A stretch of DNA of 64,000 nucleotides from Nymphaea colorata (Eukaryota > Streptophyta > Magnoliopsida > Nymphaeales > Nymphaeaceae): NCBI RefSeq assembly GCF_008831285.2, contig NC_045142.1:2795001-2859000 (forward strand). Direction: 5' to 3'. The translations under genes and the position numbers were made by a program. The notes under the pieces are model-generated. The model saw only the letters and a program-made list of their open reading frames with translations, did not search any database and was not told the origin of the DNA. Of the stretch, positions 35,515 to 52,262 are shown piece by piece. How positions within the stretch are numbered: the stretch's first letter is position 1; each line of letters starts with the position of its first letter.

Positions 35515-37434
35515 ATGGCGTCTGCAGTTCCTGTTCCCTCATTTTCTCAGGTACCGTTGCCATTTTCATGTTCATCTCTGCAATCTCCCTCTGCAGGGCC
35601 TTTGAATGCGCTTCCTGCTTCTAGCCGTCTACCGTTGCGAAAAGTACCGGCTCCGAGGCCACGGCATGCTCTCGATTATTCGATAAGGGTTGTTTCCCTG
35701 GTGCCAACATCAGGAAAACTGAAGAAGATGGCGTCGCATGGTCTTCTTCAATCGGGTGGAAGTGAGAAAGTTTTTGCCCATTATGGTCGCTTGGAGGAAA
35801 ATACCGTAGTTTTTAGGTCACGCATTTCGGGAGAATTTGGTACGTTGAGTGTGTCTCTGCAACGAGGAGGTGCCAAGAAAATCGGGGCGTCGAAGACGAC
35901 TTCCAGTTCCGAGGAATCTCCAGAAGCCATGGCGGGCGACAGCAAAGAAACCGCGAAATCGAAACGAAGGGCGTCGAAGAAGTCGCGAGGAGAGGAACTG
36001 GTGGGGTCGTCGGGCGATGCAGGGAACACTAACACCAATTTGGCGAAACCGGCAAGCAGAGGCCGGAAGAAGAGTTCTACCAGAAAGACGAAGAGCGGTA
36101 AGAAAGTGGAAGAGGTTGATTTGGCAGAGAAGGAAAAGGTAGGAAGCAAAGAAGAAGAAGAGGACGAGGGTGGGGAAGATTACGACGACATGATGGATTT
36201 TCCATATGAATCGCCTGGATTAATTTGCTGTTTCGGTGCTGCTCAGCGAGAGTTTGTGCCGTCTGTCAGGGTATCCGACCGCCAGATGCACCCGGATATC
36301 TATTCGACCTGGAAAGGCCTCCAATGGAGCCCGCCAGAGTTTTCGAGGGCCCCCGGAGGGCCGCCGTCCAACGTCGCCATTGCCCATGTGCGCCTTGGCG
36401 GGCGGGCGGCTTTCATGGGCAAGGTCGGAAACGACGAATTCGGGAACGATTTAGTTTACAAGATGAACACGGAGAAGGTTCAGACTCGGGCTGTGAAGAT
36501 CGATCCTTCTTCAAAGACTGCAATGTCTTATATGAAAATCGTTTGCAAGGGTGGCAAGCTGAGCATGAAGACTGTGAAAGAATGTGCAGAAGATTCTCTT
36601 AAGAGCTCAGAATTGAACCTGGCCGTGTTAAAAGAGGTAATTCAGTAGCTGCTATGTCCTCTTCCATGGTTTTCTTCTTGTTGGTTTTTCTCTCTTGCTT
36701 TGAGCTGATACTGATCTTTTTGTCTATATGAATTTCAACAGGCCAAGATTTTCCATTTCAATTCTGAGGTACTCACATCGCCCTCCATGCATGCTGCACT
36801 TTTTAAAGCCATAAGGCTATCAAAAAAATTTGGTGGATATATATTTTTTGATCCGAATATGCCACTGCCTCTGTGGAAATCCCGTGAGGAGGCATGGGAT
36901 GTGATAAAGGAAGCATGGAACCAAGCGAACATCATTGAGCTAACCAAACAAGAGTTGGAATTTTTGCTTGATGAGCAATATTATGAGAAGAAGAGGGAAT
37001 ATAGGCCTCAGTATTATGCAGAAAGCTATGACCAGACAAAGAAGCGGAGAGATTATTACCATTATACACGCGAAGAGATATCTCCTTTGTGGCACGATAA
37101 TATAAAAATTCTTTTCATTACAGATGGACTATTTAGGATTCATTACTATACACCACAGTTTGAGGGGACAGTGATCGGTACAGAAGACGTTCTCATTACT
37201 CCGTTTACATGTGATAGAACTGGTTCAGGAGATGCCCTTGTTGCAGGTATCATGAGAAAGCTAGTAGAGCATCCAGAGGTATATGAGGATCAAGACAAGC
37301 TGGAGAGAGATCTTCGATTTGCAATTTCTGCAGGAATTATATCCCAATGGACCATTGGTGCAGTAAGAGGGTTTCCAACTGAAAGTGCTACACAGAATTT
37401 GAAAGAGCAGGTATACATACCCTCCATGTGGTAA
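35515..37434 (+). CDS. FLN2: Fructokinase-like protein 2, chloroplastic (FLN2)
   Basis: Two exons, 35515-36636 and 36742-37434, join in phase 0 to 604 aa, close to the Arabidopsis FLN2 length. FLN proteins are pfkB-family relatives that associate with the plastid-encoded RNA polymerase and thioredoxin z and are needed for chloroplast gene expression; they are thought to have lost sugar-kinase activity. Visible features are a Ser/Pro-rich chloroplast transit peptide (about 60-70 residues); a Lys/Glu/Ser-rich linker with an acidic run (EEEEDEGGEDYDD); the vicinal pair C238-C239, the kind of site linked to thioredoxin z binding; pfkB motif 1 (GGPPSNVAIAHVRLGG, then GKVGNDEFG); and pfkB motif 2 DRTGSGDALVAG with D538. 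The C-terminus PTESATQNLKEQVYIPSMW is typical of FLN2. It is convergent with the O-fucosyltransferase-like gene, 873 bp away. No damage is seen. Confidence 0.93.
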
Positions 37435-37849
37435 GATTATTCCTGATCCCCATCATGATGGATCTTCCTGTAATTGAACTCTTGAAAAATTTTGAGGTCC
37501 TGACAATTTTGTATACTTGGAAATAAAAATAGATTCTCTGTCTAATCCCTTTAGAAGCAGAAGCTAAAAATTTTAGCGTTCATCAAAACTCGTTCCACCT
37601 TTAATCTGGCGCATTATTCTAAGTGGTCGCAAATGAATCCACCATACAAATACACAATGAGAAGTACGTTGCGCATGTACAGGTACGGGTAGCTGTGCAG
37701 CACTGTAGGCATGAATGTGGTCGGTACAACACTTACACAAGATTTTTCTAAAGATATCAGAAAAAGAACTGGTGCAAATTCCACATTTTCAGATATATAA
37801 AAGAGATGCAGAAATAAAGAATTTCTGGAAGGGACTGGGAGGGGGGTGG

Positions 37850-37884
<35 letters not shown>

Positions 37885-38307
37885 CTTTGTTCCTTCTTTT
37901 CTGCGGTATAACAAAATGCAGTGGTTAGAGTGCTTATTTTATTGACGAATGCCTTCCCTACATCCCTTTTTAAAAGAAAGAATGAAAGAATTGATGATCA
38001 TAAACAGATTCTCATGCTTATGTAAAACATCCTCCAGGGGCCACAAATTGGAGGATGGGCAGACTTATGTGCAAACTGCTTCCTTTTTCTTCTCTGTCTC
38101 AACTTTGGGTTCACTGTACTGATACTGATAGTGAGTCTGAACTTTGATGTCTTCAGTGTCTCAGCGGATAACACTTCTCAGACGTGGGAATGTCGCAGGA
38201 TAATATCATTAACTATCCGTGAACCTGTGCATCTTCCTGTCGATCTTTTTACATAACTAAGTAGCTTCAAGGATCTTGACATAAAGCTTCAAAACTTCTC
38301 TGCAGAA
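37435..38307. other. Convergent intergenic region with GA microsatellite
   Basis: The 3' flanks of FLN2 (plus) and the O-fucosyltransferase-like gene (minus) meet here. A GA run lies at about 37851-37882, preceded by a G-rich stretch. No gene supported. Confidence 0.6.
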
Positions 38308-43522
<5,215 letters not shown>

Positions 43523-43780
43523 TTCCCCGCCTGCTCAGATGCTTGGCCGCCACCGTTCGCCAACTGGCCGGGATAACCGACGAATACACGGTGAAGGACG
43601 ACTGGACTCGTTGGCAGTTTCTCTTTGCTACGGTATTTAAGAGAAAGCAGAACGGCAACAAAAAAAAAAAAATCTAGAGAGAGAGTGTGTAGGAAGAGAG
43701 AGAAAATTGAGAGAGAGAGAGGTTAAGGAGAAGAGATCCACTGAGATCCGGAGCATCTTGAAGAAGTTATAGAACTTTTC

Positions 43781-43788
43781 TTTTTATA
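43781..43788 (-). promoter_or_regulatory. Putative TATA box of the O-fucosyltransferase-like gene
   Basis: On the minus strand TATAAAAA lies about 260 bp upstream of the ATG. Between them is a leader with CT-rich tracts (GA on the plus strand at about 43677-43722). A start site near 43755 is plausible but not shown by the sequence. Confidence 0.4.
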
Positions 43789-43799
43789 TTTTCTCAAAT

Positions 43800-44423
43800 T
43801 TTTTAGTTTTAATCAACGGCTGAGAATGAGTCCTTATTTATGATCAAATGCCACATGAACGGGTAGGATTAGTTGATTGAAGAGACAACTACATTGGGAC
43901 TTTGGGTAGTACTTCTCGGTAAGGGTATTTTAGTAACTTTCTTTCTCCATTAACTTTATCTTCGCTTATCAATTTGTTCTTTTAATTAATTAATCGCATT
44001 TTAATGTCATATATTTATTGCCTTTATTCTCTTGAGTACCTCGTTTACTTGTGAAAAATTTTCACTTTGTACGTCCTTATTCTCCTCAAATGCTTTCAAA
44101 AAATACATTCTTTTAAAATAAACTTTTTAAAAACACACTCCATATTACATTTCACATCAATTTAAGAGCAACTAATATATACATAAATTAGTTGCTCCCA
44201 CATCTTAAGCCTATTTAAGTTAAAAAAAAAATCTTATTTTGCTTTAATTTCGTAAATAGTACAATAAAACAAAATAACATCTGCAATTTTTTTACCGTCT
44301 GACGTAATTTCTTAACGGATATAACCAAAACCCAATAGAATTTGCACTGGAATCTTCAGCTACTAAATTAGAGCTGACCATTAATTAAATTCTCTAACAT
44401 TGAATAAATCCAAACTTGCAAGG

Positions 44424-44467
<44 letters not shown>

Positions 44468-45778
44468 TTATGATATATATTACACTCTTTTCTTAAATTT
44501 GCCAACTAAACTCTAGATTCTTGGGTGTGATTGATAGCCTCAGATTTCATTAAATGTCTAACTAAAGTCCGGTTTATGTGCAATCTATATAGATGATCAA
44601 ACCCCATAACTTATAACAATGTAAGAATGGGGATTCGAAATTGGATTTGAAATCTTCTACATGTAGCAAAATACTCGGCTTTCGGGGTCTGATGGAAGGG
44701 GTCTGACCTTAAATCTTTAGATTTAATCACCTCGGATCTCATATCTAAAGTCAACAAATGTCCCCTCCTAAAAGCAACCTCTACAATCTTACATGCTATA
44801 TGTAAGAACTCAAACAAGTTTTATATTCTTTTTTAAACAATTAAGCAAAGTCGATATTTAAAAATTCATTTGCTTCTAATTTTCTGCATATTCCGCCTCC
44901 CTTTGTTCCTTGATTATCACTATTTGGATTCTTTGCTCCTCATTGGTTTCTGCCATTACATGAAGAGAGAGATGACAAAAAGGAAAGGAAAAGCTCTCTC
45001 TCTCTCTCTTCTTTCTCTCTCTACTGGTATCATCTCTTACTCTGTGGAGAAGGAAGATGGGTCCCATTCCTCCCCTATGAATCTGATTTTTCTTTTTTAA
45101 AGCTTTTATGTTCTCACGCTAGTGTTTGTTCCGGAGCCCTTACTTATATCAGAAAAGAGAACGGATCGAGTCGTTCAATTCATGGAATCATTATATATTT
45201 AGTTTAAAATATATGATGTAAGACTTTTTTGCTTTTGGGCAATCTTTGTGTTGAAGGACATTGGCTTGCTTTTGGGCAATCTTTGTGTTAATTAGCCCCG
45301 AAATTAAGGGTTTTAAATACTCAAATATATTCCCTAACTGGTTATCTCCGACCAAGTATGACTAACGGATTTTATTTATGTATTTTTTAGTCCATTTAAA
45401 TAATAAAATTAAATAAGAAATTAATGAAATATATAAGAGTGAGTAAATGCGAAAACCATGTGAACTAATTTATCAGTGCTCAGTTAACTTGATTGGTAGT
45501 TCATATAAAGTGTTACCAACATTTTCATTTGATATTTGATATTTGATATTCTGGCAAAAAAAAAAAAAAAAAACGACGTATGGTTTGAATCATTTTACGT
45601 ATTGGGTTACATCAGGTGATTCAACACGCATTAATTATTAATTATGTGTTTTCTCCAAAGACTAGAATTCAACATAATTAAGAGGTCGTTGCTTGTCGCA
45701 CTCACTGGTCATTAAAAGAGTATTGTTATTTTAGATATTTTCTTAGTTCTAAGGTTCAGCTAGTTAAATTAAAAAAAT
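43800..45778. other. AT-rich intergenic region
   Basis: No gene supported. Contains a TA microsatellite at 44426-44463 and a poly-A run near 45557-45573. Confidence 0.6.
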
Positions 45779-45989
45779 TTGAAATCAGCCGGCTACCTTT
45801 ATAACCGGATGGTTATATATATATATATTTTATTTTGCATCGTTAAAAACTATCTTAAAATGTGTGTTCTGCCGTTAAAAACCATATCCAAGCAATGGGA
45901 CATGACAAATACAACTTTTGCAATGGTTTTTAACGACACAAAGTAAAAAAAATAACAATCCAACAATAAATGTAGCCGGCTCATTTCAA
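45779..45989. mobile_element. Small hairpin MITE with 18-bp inverted repeats, 211 bp
   Basis: The left end TTGAAATCAGCCGGCTAC (45779-45796) is matched inverted by 45972-45989 with 17 of 18 bases identical. A second inner inverted pair (cgttaaaaac / gtttttaacg) strengthens the hairpin. No coding capacity. The flanks show no clear target duplication, so the superfamily is unknown. Confidence 0.6.
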
Positions 45990-47025
45990 TTCATCATCAA
46001 ACTAGTATGTAAATTAAAAAGGAATTTGTTCAGTTAAAAAAATAAAATAAAATGGTCGAGGCAGCATGACAAGGTGATGTATTGCAACTATATTTTTTAT
46101 TTTTGCAGTTTAGTAAAAATTGACAAGTGAGGTAGTGGGCGGAATCACTATGGCCGGGACCCTCCCTTCTGCTTGCTTCTAAGGTTCAAGGCTGCGTTAG
46201 AGCTAATGAGCGCATGTTGTATTTTCATCTCGATACCACTGTTCCCACTATAAGAGTCGACTAAGAGATAGAAGAGAAATGCATGCATGAGTCGGACCAG
46301 TTATATTATGCCCCTCAAAGCACAGGGAGTGATGTAGTTTACTCATCATTTCATGACACTCGATTTCCTTATTTTTAGTGCAATTCCTTGGGCGAGCTTC
46401 CAATTTGCCTATTTTAATTCTCTGCTCATATCACTTGCTTGTTTGAAGGGGGCGCCTAGGCCATGTCCCCACCCCCCACCCCGGCTAATGAAACAAAAAA
46501 AATTACATTGAAAAAAATAAAACTTTTTAATTGCGCCATGTATTTTTTTTTATTTAAATTCAGTTGGCCCTACCTGAATTCAGAGGTTGGGCTCTGGACC
46601 TAAGATCTTAATTAATCTCAGATCACTATAAATTTGAGATCTGCAGCGAAACAAACACTCCCTCCTGAACTAACAAATCCTTTACATATAATTTATTGGA
46701 CATAAGACTTGTGGCTTCCCATATGCACTTAATGTTCGTTGAGGCCGAGTAGGTTCTGCAACCGATCAAAGCAGTCAAATTTGCACACGGTCAACTGGGT
46801 TAGTCAACGAAGAGATCACACTTGGCTGCTTGTGCGAATGGACTTTGACTGAACTCACCAAGCTCACACGGAACCTCTATTGACTCATACCAACCAGTTT
46901 CAAACCCACCAAGAAGCCGAGGCTTGAAAAGTTCTCAATCATTTACGTTACCATAATGCAACTTGAAGTGGACTTTGTCAAGCCAGGCGTCTGGGCACAT
47001 AAATGGGATAGTTGAATACTAAGGT
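45990..47025. other. Intergenic spacer
   Basis: No gene supported. Near 46440-46640 there are C-rich runs and a segment (tcagttggccctacctgaattcagaggttgg) that weakly resembles the right half of the 290-bp units at 56.3-57.6 kb. Confidence 0.45.
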
Positions 47026-47214
47026 CAGGTCGGAGTCAGAAATTTTTTTATGAGACGAGTCAAATTAAAGTTTTCAAATTTTGAGTAGGGTCGAAAAATA
47101 ATTTTTTTAAAATTTTTATATACAACAAGTGAACTTTCCTACAATTTACATGTTCTTTTTTTAAAATTAAAGTGGGGCTAGGGCCTATGCAAGCCTACTC
47201 TGGCTCCGCTCCTG
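47026..47214. mobile_element. Small hAT-like element, CAGG...CCTG ends, 189 bp
   Basis: The left end CAGGTCGGAGTCAG and the right end, read inward, CAGGAGCGGAGCCAG form an imperfect inverted repeat. The interior (agtagggtcg..., aaaatttttat, ggggctagggcc) matches the 192-bp elements at 49-52 kb in inverted orientation. The 8 bases flanking each end (actaaggt / actatgga) are similar but not identical, consistent with an aged target duplication. Confidence 0.55.
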
Positions 47215-48744
47215 ACTATGGAGGCGTTTCACGGCCTCAAATTTGGGCTCGATGTTTATGAGGTGAGTTCGAACTCGACTCCCTAAAACTCATGTCACCA
47301 CAAAAAGACTGTTATTATTCATGAAAAGTTATCAGCGTACCCCTGAAGATTAACACTCGAATTTAAACGAGTCAAGCTTATGTAACTCAAACTCAACTCA
47401 TTTATAACTCGTGCCCTAACCCAAGCTCGAACTCAACTCGTTTATTAAACAAATCAAACTTACAAAAGCAAATTTGAGTCAAACACGAGTTGGCACAAGT
47501 AATTCAATTTCTTCCTAGATCAAACTATGTTGGAGAAGGATCCAAATCTCAACCACTTACATTCCCGACTGAATGTGGAACATGGAGCAAATCATTAAAG
47601 AGAGTGAAAAGGAGAAGGTTGTTGGTGAGCGGGAAGGTCTAAGTCTTCATGCGTCCAGAACGGGGCGTTCAGACTGCCTTTTTGTTTACGCTTCACATGT
47701 TGACATGCAGAATACGAACGAGTGAAGCCGTGATGGACCTTCCTATACACGGTTTCTCCAACTCTTTTTGGTTGGGAATCAGTACTTTCTTTTGTCTCCT
47801 TTCGTTTCGTTTCCGATGTGGATGTGAAGAAAACAATAATAAATTGGACGGGTTTGGGGCAACTCAAGTTCGGATCCAATTCAAACAGTCCACAACAAAA
47901 GCAGTAAAATTTTGTTTTTTATTATAGAGCAAGCCAGGAGTGGAGCTAAAAATTCTGGTTAAAGAAGAATTTATTGTAAAATTTTTAATTTTTAAAAGAC
48001 ACCAATATGTCAGTGAAAAATTTATCCTAAAGTATCAATATAAAAATAAGCATTTTTGTGGCTATGTCATGGCAATTGCCCACACAATGCACACAAAGTC
48101 TCCATCTAAGGTATCAATATGAAAATAAGCATTTTTTGTGGTTTTGTCAATTGCAATTGTCCACACACTTCTTTTTTTAGTACTGTTTGCTCATTTTTAT
48201 ATAGACAATTTCTTAGATGTTGCTTTCAAAACATAACGAATTTATAAAAAATGATATGTTGTGGATGTTTAAATAAAATTCTTAATATTTGGAGAACTTT
48301 GCAACATGGAACTCATATTACATCTCTCAAAAGCATCAACATCATGTTGAGTGTCTACGAGGAGTATTTCTTCCAACTGCCCAATAAGGAGCCGAATTCC
48401 CTACCCTTATACTGATACTATACCATATTCATTGTGTGAGGTTACAATGTAGAATGGCTGCATATACAGACAACTAAATTTGGATTAATATGATTCTGTC
48501 ACAATCCTATAGAATTGTTCAAAACAGATCTGCTTGGCATTATTAGGACCCTAAAAAAACTGGGCCTATTTACCAAATATAGTATTAAAAGCTCAATTTC
48601 AGAGCCAATAGTAGCTCTTTTATTATGAAATTCAATTATTGCACATGAATTTGACTTGGTTTTCTCTTTCAATGAACATGAGGTTAACAACCATTTCCGT
48701 GAAGGTTTTTCATTCTCTTTACCTATGGGGTCCTGGCCTACATC
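47215..48744. other. Intergenic spacer with a short tandem duplication
   Basis: No gene supported. At 48026-48104 and 48105-48170 two diverged copies of a roughly 79-bp unit share agtatcaatat, aaataagcatttttgtgg and caattgcccacac words. The segment from about 48547 to 48690 is related to 53229-53345. Confidence 0.55.
48547..48690. repeat. Segment also present beyond the tandem array (53229-53345)
   Basis: The two places share, in the same order and orientation, phrases such as taccaaat-tagta-t-aaag, cttttattatgaa and tttggttttc, at perhaps two-thirds identity. They sit on either side of the three-unit array at 48745-52262, so the flank itself seems to have been copied or to belong to a larger decayed repeat. 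Confidence 0.5.
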
Positions 48745-49192
48745 GAGACCTGAGTGGAGCATGGTACACCCATCAACAAAAGTGTCGTCATCCTATCGTT
48801 TGCAATCCAAAAGAGTAGCATGCACAGAAATTGAACAAAAAAACACACGTTATATGCAACCTCTGCTTGACCGGCTACGCTACGCCACTTGAGGCGATTT
48901 GGTCTTCTTCAAAATGGAGAGCCATAAATACTGGTTTGATAACTATTGTTCACCTTAAACGTTTTAGGTGAAACCTTCTAACTTTCCTTGAGGCTTCATG
49001 ATTATGAATCATCAAATAGGTTTCTTAACTCAAGTGGGATCTTAAATTAATTGTGACTCTTTTCTTCATAATTAGTGACTAAGTCTCTCAACTCAAGTTG
49101 TTTTAATTTAGCCAAGATGTTCTACAATTTCAAGTAAGGGACTAAGTCACTCTGGCACAAACGTGGTTTTGACTTAGCAAAGAGGCTTGACT

Positions 49193-49384
49193 AGGGGCGG
49201 AGCGAGGGTAGGGCACGTATGGGCCCTGGCCCCACCTTAATTTTTTTTTTTTAAATTTACATGTAAATTTTAAAAAAATTCACTTGTTCCATATAAAAAT
49301 TTTGAAAAATGATATTTTGGCCTTAGTCAAAATTTCGAAACTTTAATTCGGCCCGCTTCATAAAAAATTTCTAGCTCCGCACCT
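49193..49384. mobile_element. 192-bp nested element, copy 1
   Basis: Ends AGGGGCGGAGC and GCTCCGCACCT (inverted). On its left is GGCTTGACT (49184-49192); the right-hand copy is degraded (TGGTTGAAT). AT-rich interior, no coding capacity. It sits at the same place in all three 1.2-kb units. Confidence 0.7.
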
Positions 49385-50390
49385 TGGTTGAATATCTTAA
49401 ATCAGTGGCGAAGTCTCGGCCATTGAATGATAGTCATTCAGTTAATGGTTTAAGTGGGATGGACTGTCACTTCGGTAGTGCTAATGGGGTGAAACCACTG
49501 TACTAACTGACATATATTGGAGGCGCTACAATGGACACCGGATATTCTTGTGGCTCACATGACTATAAAATGAAGATAAAGGTTCCACAGATTGCGTGAA
49601 AATATAGTCGATTCGATACTTTACACTAATTACTCATTTGGCAACAAGTGGATGAGTGTGTGCCCTTGCTCATACAGTTTGGCCATCCCTCTGAGGTTAC
49701 CTTCCTGAAGAGGACTATGTACAGACTTCGGGATAGGTGATTGCTTTCATTAGCTGTTTTGAAAGAAATGGGTACTAAGTGTTTCAGGAATCAATCTCAA
49801 AGATTGGGATAGATTCATAAAATATGAGTTCTGATATTTTATAAATGTTAGTTTTTTATGAACATGCCTCAATGCCTCAATTATTGTGGTTGATTCATGG
49901 AACACTCAGAAGCAGTCTACCACCAAACAATTCTGTGCATGGAGACCTGAGTAGAGTATGGTACACCTATCAACAAAAGTGTCATCATCCCACCATTTAC
50001 AATCCAGAAGAGTAGCGTGCACGAAAATTGAACAAAAAAACACACATTATATTCAACCCCTGCTTGACCGGCTACGCTACGCCACTTGAGGCGACTTGGT
50101 CTTATTTAAAATGAAAAGCCATAAATACTAGTTTGATAACTATTGTTCACCTTAAACATTTTAGGCGAACCCTTTTAACTTTCTTTGAGGCTTTATGATT
50201 GTGAATCATCAAATAGGTTTCTTAACTCAAGTGGGAACTTAAATTAACCATGAATTTGTTCTTCATAATTAGCGACTAAGTCTCTCAACTCAAGTTGGTT
50301 TTAATTTAGCCATGATGTTTTACAATTTCAAGTAAGGGACTAAGTCTCTCTGACACAAACGTGGTTTTGACTTAGCCATGAGGCTTCATT

Positions 50391-50582
50391 AGGGGCAGAG
50401 CCAGGGTAGGGCCTGCATGGGCTCTGGTCCCACATTAATCTTTTTTTGAATTTATATGTAAAATTTAAAAAAAAATCATTTGTTTTGTATAAAAATTATG
50501 AAAAAAATGATATTTTGGCCCTAATTAAAATTTAGAAACTTTAATTCGGCACGCTTCATGCAAAATTTCTGACTTTGCCCCT
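50391..50582. mobile_element. 192-bp nested element, copy 2
   Basis: Ends AGGGGCAGAGC and TTTGCCCCT. The right flank GGCTTGACT (50583-50591) is intact, while the left flank is altered (GGCTTCATT). Comparison with copies 1 and 3 restores a 9-bp target duplication, or 8 bp if the element is counted from TAGGGG. Confidence 0.7.
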
Positions 50583-51546
50583 GGCTTGACTATCTTAAAT
50601 CAGTGGCGAAGTCTCTTTGACTAACCCTGAGGGGGGAAGCGCACTAGTTCGGGCCATTAAATGATAGGCAATCAGTTAATGGTTTGAGTGGGATGAACTG
50701 TCACTTCTGTAGTTCTAATTGGGTGAAACCACTGTACTAACTGACATATATTGGAGGCGCTACAATAGACACCGGATATTCTTGTGGCTCACATGACTAT
50801 AAAATGAAGATAAAGGTTCCACAAATTGCATGAAAATATAGTCGATTCGATACTTTACACTAATTACTCATTTGGCAACAAGTGGATGAGCGTGTGCCCT
50901 TGCTCACACGGTACCTTCCTGAAGAGGACACTCTGTACAGACTTTGGGATAAGTGATTGCTTTCATTAGCTATTTTGAAAGAAATGGGTACTAAGTGTTT
51001 AAGGAATCAGTTTCAAAGATTGGGACAGATTCATAAAACATGAGTTTTATTCTTTTATAAATGTTAGTTTTTTATGAACATGCCTCAATGCCTCAATTAT
51101 TGTGGTTGATTCATGGAACATTCAGAAGCAGTCTACCACCAAACAATCCTATGCATCGAGACCTAAGTGGAGTATGGTACACCTATCAACAAAAGTGTCA
51201 TAATCCCACCGTTTGCAACCCCTGCTTGACCGGCTACACTACGCCACTTGAGGCGACTTGGTCTTATTTAAAATGGAAAGCCATAAATACTGGTTTGATA
51301 ACTATTGTTCACCTTAAACGTTTTAGGTGAAGCCTTTTAACTTTCCTTGAGGCTTTATGATTGTGAATCATCAAATAGGTTTCTTAACTCAAGTGGGATC
51401 TTAAATTAGTCATGACTCTATTCTTCATAATCAGCTACCAAGTCTCTCAACTCAATTTGGTTTTAATTTAGCCATGATGTTTTACAATTTCAAGTAAGGG
51501 ACTAAGTCTCTCTGACGTGGTTTTGACTTAGCAATGAGGCTTGACT

Positions 51547-51738
51547 AGGGGCGGACCAAGGGTAGGGCACGCATGGGCCCTGGCCCCACCTTAATTTTTT
51601 TTAAAAAAAAATTCATGTAAATTTTAAAAAATTTCACTTGTTTTATATAAAAATTTTGAAAAATGATATTTTGGCCCTAGTCAAAATTTCAAAACTTTAA
51701 TTTGGCCCGCTTCATAAAAAATTTATGGCTCCGCCCCT
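51547..51738. mobile_element. 192-bp nested element, copy 3
   Basis: Ends AGGGGCGGACC and GGCTCCGCCCCT. Left flank GGCTTGACT (51538-51546), right flank TGGTTGACT (51739-51747). The same length of 192 bp as the other two copies and the same insertion point show that insertion came before the tandem triplication. Confidence 0.7.
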
Positions 51739-52262
51739 TGGTTGACTATCTTAAATCAGTGGCGAAGTCTTGGCCATTGAATGATAGTCATTCAGTTAAT
51801 GGTTTGTGTGGGATGGACTATCACTTCTGTAGTGCTAATGGGGTGAAACCACTGTACTAACTGACATATATTGGAGGCGCTACAATGGACACCGGATTTT
51901 CTTGTGGCTCACATGACTATAAAATGAAGATAAAGGTTCCACAATTTGCGTGAAAATATAGTCGATTCGATACTTTACACTAATTACTCATTTGGCAACA
52001 AGTGGATGAGCGTGTGCCCTTGCTCATATGGTTGGCCATCCCTCTGAGGTTACCTTCCTCAAGAGGACTCTGTACAGACTCCGGGATAGGTGATTGCTTT
52101 CATTAGCTGTTTTGAAAGAAATTGGTACTAAGTGTTTCAGCAGATTCATAAAACATCAGTTCTATTATTTTATGAATGTTAGTTTTTGATGAACATGCCT
52201 CAATTATTGTGGTTGATTCATGAGACACTCACAGACAGTTTCTACCACCAAACAACCCCATG

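Larger units (their letters stand above)
48745..52262. repeat. Threefold tandem array of about 1.2-kb units
   Basis: Three head-to-tail copies, roughly 48745-49935, 49936-51150 and 51151-52262. Anchors recur in order: tggtacacc-atcaacaaaag (48766, 49960, 51177), the nested 192-bp element, ggaggcgctacaat (49521, 50753, 51875) and caattattgtggttgattcatg (49875, 51092, 52201). Copy 3 lacks about 45 bp near its start. Copy 2 has about 36 bp extra near 50617-50652 and lacks a ctctgaggtt segment near 50912; copies 1 and 3 agree at both sites. No protein of recognisable family is encoded. The last unit is cut at about 52262. Confidence 0.85.
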
